Below are positions 60,837 through 64,000 of a DNA stretch of 64,000 bases, piece after piece. This DNA is from Adhaeretor mobilis. GTDB lineage: Bacteria; Planctomycetota; Planctomycetia; Pirellulales; Lacipirellulaceae. The notes under the pieces are model-generated. The model searched no databases. It saw nothing but the letters and a program-made list of their open reading frames with translations, and was not told the origin of the DNA. Numbering within the stretch: the first letter of the stretch is position 1; every line of letters begins with the position of its first letter. The stretch lies in assembly GCF_007741515.1 (NCBI RefSeq), contig NZ_CP036263.1:496001-560000 (forward strand), given 5' to 3'. Both the position numbers and the translations under genes were made by a program.

Positions 60837-62453
60837 GTGCAGGCAGGAGATTTAGTCTGCCCCCACTACAATGCGACGCAAAAGAAAAAGTTTGTCGAGG
60901 CAAATACGGCTCCCTCGTTTTGTAAGGCCCGCTTGCAAATATTGCAGAAACACATGCATCACATTCCAGACCCTGAAGACTTTGAATTGCGGACTCGAAA
61001 TGATGGGCTGCGCGTTGAGGTAGCCGGGTATGCCCCGGTGGATGTGTCACTTCGCCCCACAGGATTCCGCATTAGAAAGGTAACAGCCGATTTCCGGCAA
61101 CGGCGACTATTTTTTCAGTGCGGTTTGGATTGCGACTACGACTGCAGTTGTGAATGCAGATGTAAGTGCACGTCCAAATCATGCGACGGTTACTGCCACT
61201 TCAGCTTGAACGATCCGCAACAGTGGTTTCCGGTTCTCGGTGTCGCCCTGCCGGATTATCGAACCGTTCTTCATGAAGTTGCTGCCCATTGCTTTCTATA
61301 TGGTCAACCTGAATCTCAGGCTGCTCCGATGAGATTGCTAGTTAAAGCACTCGGCAGAGCTATTGCAACTCACTGCGAAAGCCTGTTGGAGAAGGCAGAC
61401 CCAAGAGTTCTTGCCGTGCAAAAAGGAGTGCTTCGAACTTGTCGTCGGGTGGATAATATCTTTCTGGATTCTCGCATCTATAGGAATCGCTATCTTGCCA
61501 AGGATGTGGCGACTTATCGTGCCGCCGCTGTTTCAGTCGCATTAGCTCCCCATGTCGAGTACGACCGTGCGATTGAAGACGGGAGAGGCTGGGGATCACG
61601 CTGCGCCTTACAGAATTGGGTTCTCGACGCACTGGAAAACTGGCAGGCAGTCCTTTCTCCTACGCGTAGAGCGTACCGAAGTCTGAGTCGTACTTTGATG
61701 CAACTGCCTAGCAACATTCCCATTGACTTACTCAAAGCACTATCAGCTGTCGAGCTGGAATGTCCCATTTTCGACCGTGTCGTGCTGATTGCAGTGCTGC
61801 AATCGCGGGATCACCTTTACTCTGTCTGCGCTGAGGAGCATTTGTCGCTCCGCAATGCGACAGCGATGGCGAGAGAAGCAAACGTGCGGCTGTTCATGCA
61901 CGCATCCCGTTCAGACATCTATCGTGTGATGCAAATCATAGGAAATGAATTGCAATGCGAGCTCTCGCCTCGGCGGCTGGAAGATATTGGGTCCGCGGTC
62001 AGATACCTGATGGATTACCCCGATGCTCACCACGGTAGACTACAAGGACTGGCACGCAAATCAATCGAATGGCATCGAGATGGCGCCATTTACGAACTCG
62101 ATAGGGACGCAAGTTCCCATCTCGATCAGTCGACGGCACGCCCACCGATTGAAATGCCAGCAGACCCCAACGTGACGTTCTTAGCAAGTATTCGAGAAAT
62201 TTATCGTGAAGGGAAGGAAATGCATTCTTGTGTTGCCGGACTGGCTGATGCCGCATCAGCGGGTCGTGTCTATCTGTTCCACTGCGAGCACAACGGACAC
62301 CGAGCGACTATTCAAGTTGGTCCAACGGGACAATTTGTTGAGGCTAGCGGTCCCTGCAACCAACAAAATCAAGCAAGCGCATATGGCAGAAAAGTCCTGT
62401 TAACTTGGGGTGAGAGGTTGGCTAGTAGGGATCACCGGGAACGTGTGCTGTAA
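60837..62453 (+). CDS. PcfJ-like protein with dense cysteine cluster
   Basis: 538 aa, GTG start with AGGAG eight nt upstream. The last 110 residues follow the PcfJ domain: IREIYREGKEMHSCVAGLAD, GRVYLFHCEHNGHRATIQVG, VEASGPCNQQNQ. PcfJ was named from conjugative plasmid pCF10 but also occurs on chromosomes and islands; its activity is unknown. Residues about 95-121 have nine Cys in 27 positions (CGLDCDYDC, then SCECRCKC, KSCDGYC), probably a metal-binding or disulfide-rich knuckle. The centre is helical and unrecognised. It ends 30 bp before the LarA-like gene. Confidence 0.75.
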   Translation: MQAGDLVCPHYNATQKKKFVEANTAPSFCKARLQILQKHMHHIPDPEDFELRTRNDGLRVEVAGYAPVDVSLRPTGFRIRKVTADFRQRRLFFQCGLDCDYDCSCECRCKCTSKSCDGYCHFSLNDPQQWFPVLGVALPDYRTVLHEVAAHCFLYGQPESQAAPMRLLVKALGRAIATHCESLLEKADPRVLAVQKGVLRTCRRVDNIFLDSRIYRNRYLAKDVATYRAAAVSVALAPHVEYDRAIEDGRGWGSRCALQNWVLDALENWQAVLSPTRRAYRSLSRTLMQLPSNIPIDLLKALSAVELECPIFDRVVLIAVLQSRDHLYSVCAEEHLSLRNATAMAREANVRLFMHASRSDIYRVMQIIGNELQCELSPRRLEDIGSAVRYLMDYPDAHHGRLQGLARKSIEWHRDGAIYELDRDASSHLDQSTARPPIEMPADPNVTFLASIREIYREGKEMHSCVAGLADAASAGRVYLFHCEHNGHRATIQVGPTGQFVEASGPCNQQNQASAYGRKVLLTWGERLASRDHRERVL

Positions 62454-62483
62454 ATATTGACACAATGTTAGAAGGAAGTTGCC

Positions 62484-63752
62484 ATGCTGAGCGATAGCGA
62501 AGTATTTAAAAAGGTGGACACACTACTGTCAGATCTTTCGCCAATGCGACGGGTACTGCTACTTGCGCCAGATGCGACGAGATCTTCTTCATTCGCCGGT
62601 GAAATTGCCAGTTACATCTACCACAAGCTGATAGATCGTACGGATGTCCACCTCACACCGACTGTCGGGACCCACGAGCCTGACGAAAAAGACTGGCGCT
62701 CTATCCGAGAAATGTATCGAGACATTCCAGAATCAGCGTACAAACTTCATGAACATGATGAAGTAGCTGGGCTCTACGACCTGGGTGTGCTCCCAGACGA
62801 TGAGATATTAAGAATCTCAGGTGGTGAATTTGCTGCGCCGGTTCCTGTGCAAGTAAATCGCAATTTAGTGGAAGGAAACTATGACCAAGTATTTTCCATC
62901 GGTCAAGTTGTTCCCCATGAGGTGATGGGATTTGCCAACTATGACAAAAACGTTTTCATAGGAGCGGGCGGAAAGAATTTTATCGACACGTCGCATTGGA
63001 TATCAGCACTATGTGGCATTGATAATGTTTTGGGCAAGATAGACAGTGCCCCACGCCAGCTATTGGATGCCGCATCTGCGTTAGCAAAGCGGGACCCCAG
63101 ATTTCCCAGTGTCCACTATCTGCTTACGGTGCGGGGCCAATCTAGCGCAGGAGACATTGGAACACATGACTTTTTTTGCGGAACGTCTAAGGAGACTTTC
63201 TATCGTGCGGCCAAACTATCGCTTCGTGAGAACTGTCATGCAAGCAACCAGCCTTATCAGCAAGTCATAGTCAGACTGAACGAGAAAAAGTACCGCTCCT
63301 TCTGGCTGTCAAACAAGGCAATTTACCGCACGCGCAGAGCAATCGCCACTGGCGGAACGATCCACGTTATTGCCCCAGGGCTAGATCGCCTGGGCGAGAA
63401 TGAAATACAAAGCAAGTTAATCGGCAAATACGGGTACTGCGGAACACAGGGAGTCAAGCAAATCTTGCAGATCGATCCTGAAATGCAAGCAAACGTGGGA
63501 GTTGCGGCTCACCTGATTCACGGTTCAACCGAAAATCGTTTTCATGTTCGCTACTACACACACCACTCCTCAGAACTACTATCTGCTTGCCGATTTGCAG
63601 ATGGGCAATTGGGTTACTCGCTGGAAGACATCGAGACAGCCCACGAGCGATTTAGCGAACTCACCGTTGGCGAATCTTTCAACGCCGACCAACGTCGCCT
63701 CGTGATTGACGACCCTGGCCTCGGTCTGTGGATCACCAAAGCAAGTCCGTAA
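62484..63752 (+). CDS. LarA-like nickel-pincer racemase/epimerase family protein
   Basis: 422 aa with AAGGAAG before the ATG. Residues that hold the nickel-pincer nucleotide in LarA appear conserved in spacing: DATR (Arg33), VGTH (His64), VVPHEVMGF (His145), Lys155 ten residues later (the covalent lysine in LarA) and His171 sixteen after that. LarA-family enzymes racemise or epimerise 2-hydroxy acids, including lactate and sugar acids. The cofactor needs LarB, LarC and LarE, none of which is encoded here, so they must lie elsewhere or be absent. The substrate is open; the gluconokinase-like gene 5 kb upstream hints at sugar acids. Confidence 0.78.
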   Translation: MLSDSEVFKKVDTLLSDLSPMRRVLLLAPDATRSSSFAGEIASYIYHKLIDRTDVHLTPTVGTHEPDEKDWRSIREMYRDIPESAYKLHEHDEVAGLYDLGVLPDDEILRISGGEFAAPVPVQVNRNLVEGNYDQVFSIGQVVPHEVMGFANYDKNVFIGAGGKNFIDTSHWISALCGIDNVLGKIDSAPRQLLDAASALAKRDPRFPSVHYLLTVRGQSSAGDIGTHDFFCGTSKETFYRAAKLSLRENCHASNQPYQQVIVRLNEKKYRSFWLSNKAIYRTRRAIATGGTIHVIAPGLDRLGENEIQSKLIGKYGYCGTQGVKQILQIDPEMQANVGVAAHLIHGSTENRFHVRYYTHHSSELLSACRFADGQLGYSLEDIETAHERFSELTVGESFNADQRRLVIDDPGLGLWITKASP

Positions 63753-63804
63753 ACGAATTGTGAGCTGCATCCTATGCCTCTCATGACTTCAACAGGTCTG
63801 AGGC

Positions 63805-63957
63805 ATGCATATTGACGCACTAATTTCGCATGAACAGCATCTAGACGCAGCGGTGGCGCAGTGGACTAAACAGAGGCTAGAGAGCAGGTGGCCTGCCCCC
63901 TTCAACCGAACCCATAGTCTGAGCGATATTCTGCTCAGTCTTCGGCTCTCATATTGA
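63805..63957 (+). CDS. Small hypothetical ORF before the IS3-like gene
   Basis: 50 aa beginning MHIDALISHEQHLDAAVAQW and ending LSDILLSLRLSY. Amphipathic helical appearance, no good ribosome-binding site. An ATGCCTC/GAGGCAT stem (63773-63807) overlaps its start, which may instead be a terminator-like hairpin for the LarA-like gene. It could be a remnant. Confidence 0.3.
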   Translation: MHIDALISHEQHLDAAVAQWTKQRLESRWPAPFNRTHSLSDILLSLRLSY

Positions 63958-63970
63958 AGGAGGGCATCCG

Positions 63971-64000
63971 ATGTCACGAGGTAAGAAGCACACGGCAGAG
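63971..64000 (+). CDS. IS3-type transposase OrfA, first codons only
   Basis: Ten codons, MSRGKKHTAE, with GGAGGG six nt before the ATG. The opening (M-x-x-x-K-K-H-T-x-E) is typical of IS3-family OrfA proteins (usually followed by Q-I-V), but the window ends here, so the family call is tentative. It would mark the right edge of the island. Confidence 0.5.
   Translation, partial: MSRGKKHTAE

Noticed and set aside
63838..63900. Possible tRNA with a D-arm-like GGTGGCGCAGTGG
   Set aside because: No anticodon arm, T arm or matching acceptor stem could be built.

Overview
The window looks like a chromosomal segment from a planctomycete of the Pirellulales type. The indicators are a BBP7-type outer-membrane barrel with Cys-rich loops, a giant secreted protein with an LEPR-XLL-like N-terminal motif followed by SdrD_B and DUF11 repeats, several PEP-CTERM proteins, an ECF sigma factor paired with a membrane Ser/Thr kinase, Tat-exported Gfo/Idh/MocA and TIM-barrel proteins, and a Lys/Ala-rich histone-H1-like tail. 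All names come from motifs read by eye; no database search was possible.

Layout. 0-12.9 kb is mostly ordinary planctomycete chromosome: H1-like protein (partial), small membrane proteins, a candidate structured RNA with terminator (1486-1670), VanZ-like protein, tadA, rfbB, a secreted Gln-rich protein, the sigma factor/kinase pair, BBP7 protein and the SdrD/DUF11 protein. 13.3-19.8 kb is accessory: a GC-rich PEP-CTERM gene, two tiny overlapping ORFs, an AAA ATPase plus S8 subtilase pair resembling two-gene defence modules, and a truncated ISAs1 transposase. 19.8-31.8 kb carries an Mpv17-like membrane protein, a PEP-CTERM protein, a Bfd-like ferredoxin with an M20 peptidase, and two very large unrecognised proteins separated by palindromic repeats. 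32-37.6 kb is a heavy-metal efflux cluster (His-rich exported protein, RND adaptor, HME-RND pump, translationally coupled but truncated VIT1-like transporter). 37.9-47.4 kb holds a coiled-coil PD-(D/E)XK-like protein, an apparently complete IS1182-type element, an ExeA-like ATPase, rsmE, a frameshifted PEP-CTERM pseudogene, two Tat-exported sugar-metabolism-type proteins and a YtoQ protein. 47.9-51.9 kb holds a TlpA-like lipoprotein whose acidic tail is cut by a stop codon and a secreted sugar-dehydrogenase-like beta-propeller.

52.3-64 kb is a second accessory island. It starts with a broken large serine recombinase whose 3' end runs into a 44-nt tRNA-Pro(GGG) fragment, then an IS110 transposase killed by a single in-frame TAA. 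A long run of + strand genes follows: degenerate PfkB-like membrane protein, DUF4258, tiny membrane protein, gluconokinase-like P-loop kinase, alpha/beta hydrolase, two consecutive NYN-plus-OST-HTH/LOTUS-like proteins (the first with its acidic active-site motif, the second without), a 109-aa unknown, a PcfJ-like protein with a dense cysteine cluster, and a LarA-like nickel-pincer racemase family protein. The start of an IS3-type transposase closes the window.

The best candidates for something undescribed are the paired NYN/LOTUS genes with the 109-aa, PcfJ-like and LarA-like genes (58.6-63.8 kb) and, as a probably already recognised type, the AAA/subtilase pair (15.5-19.0 kb).
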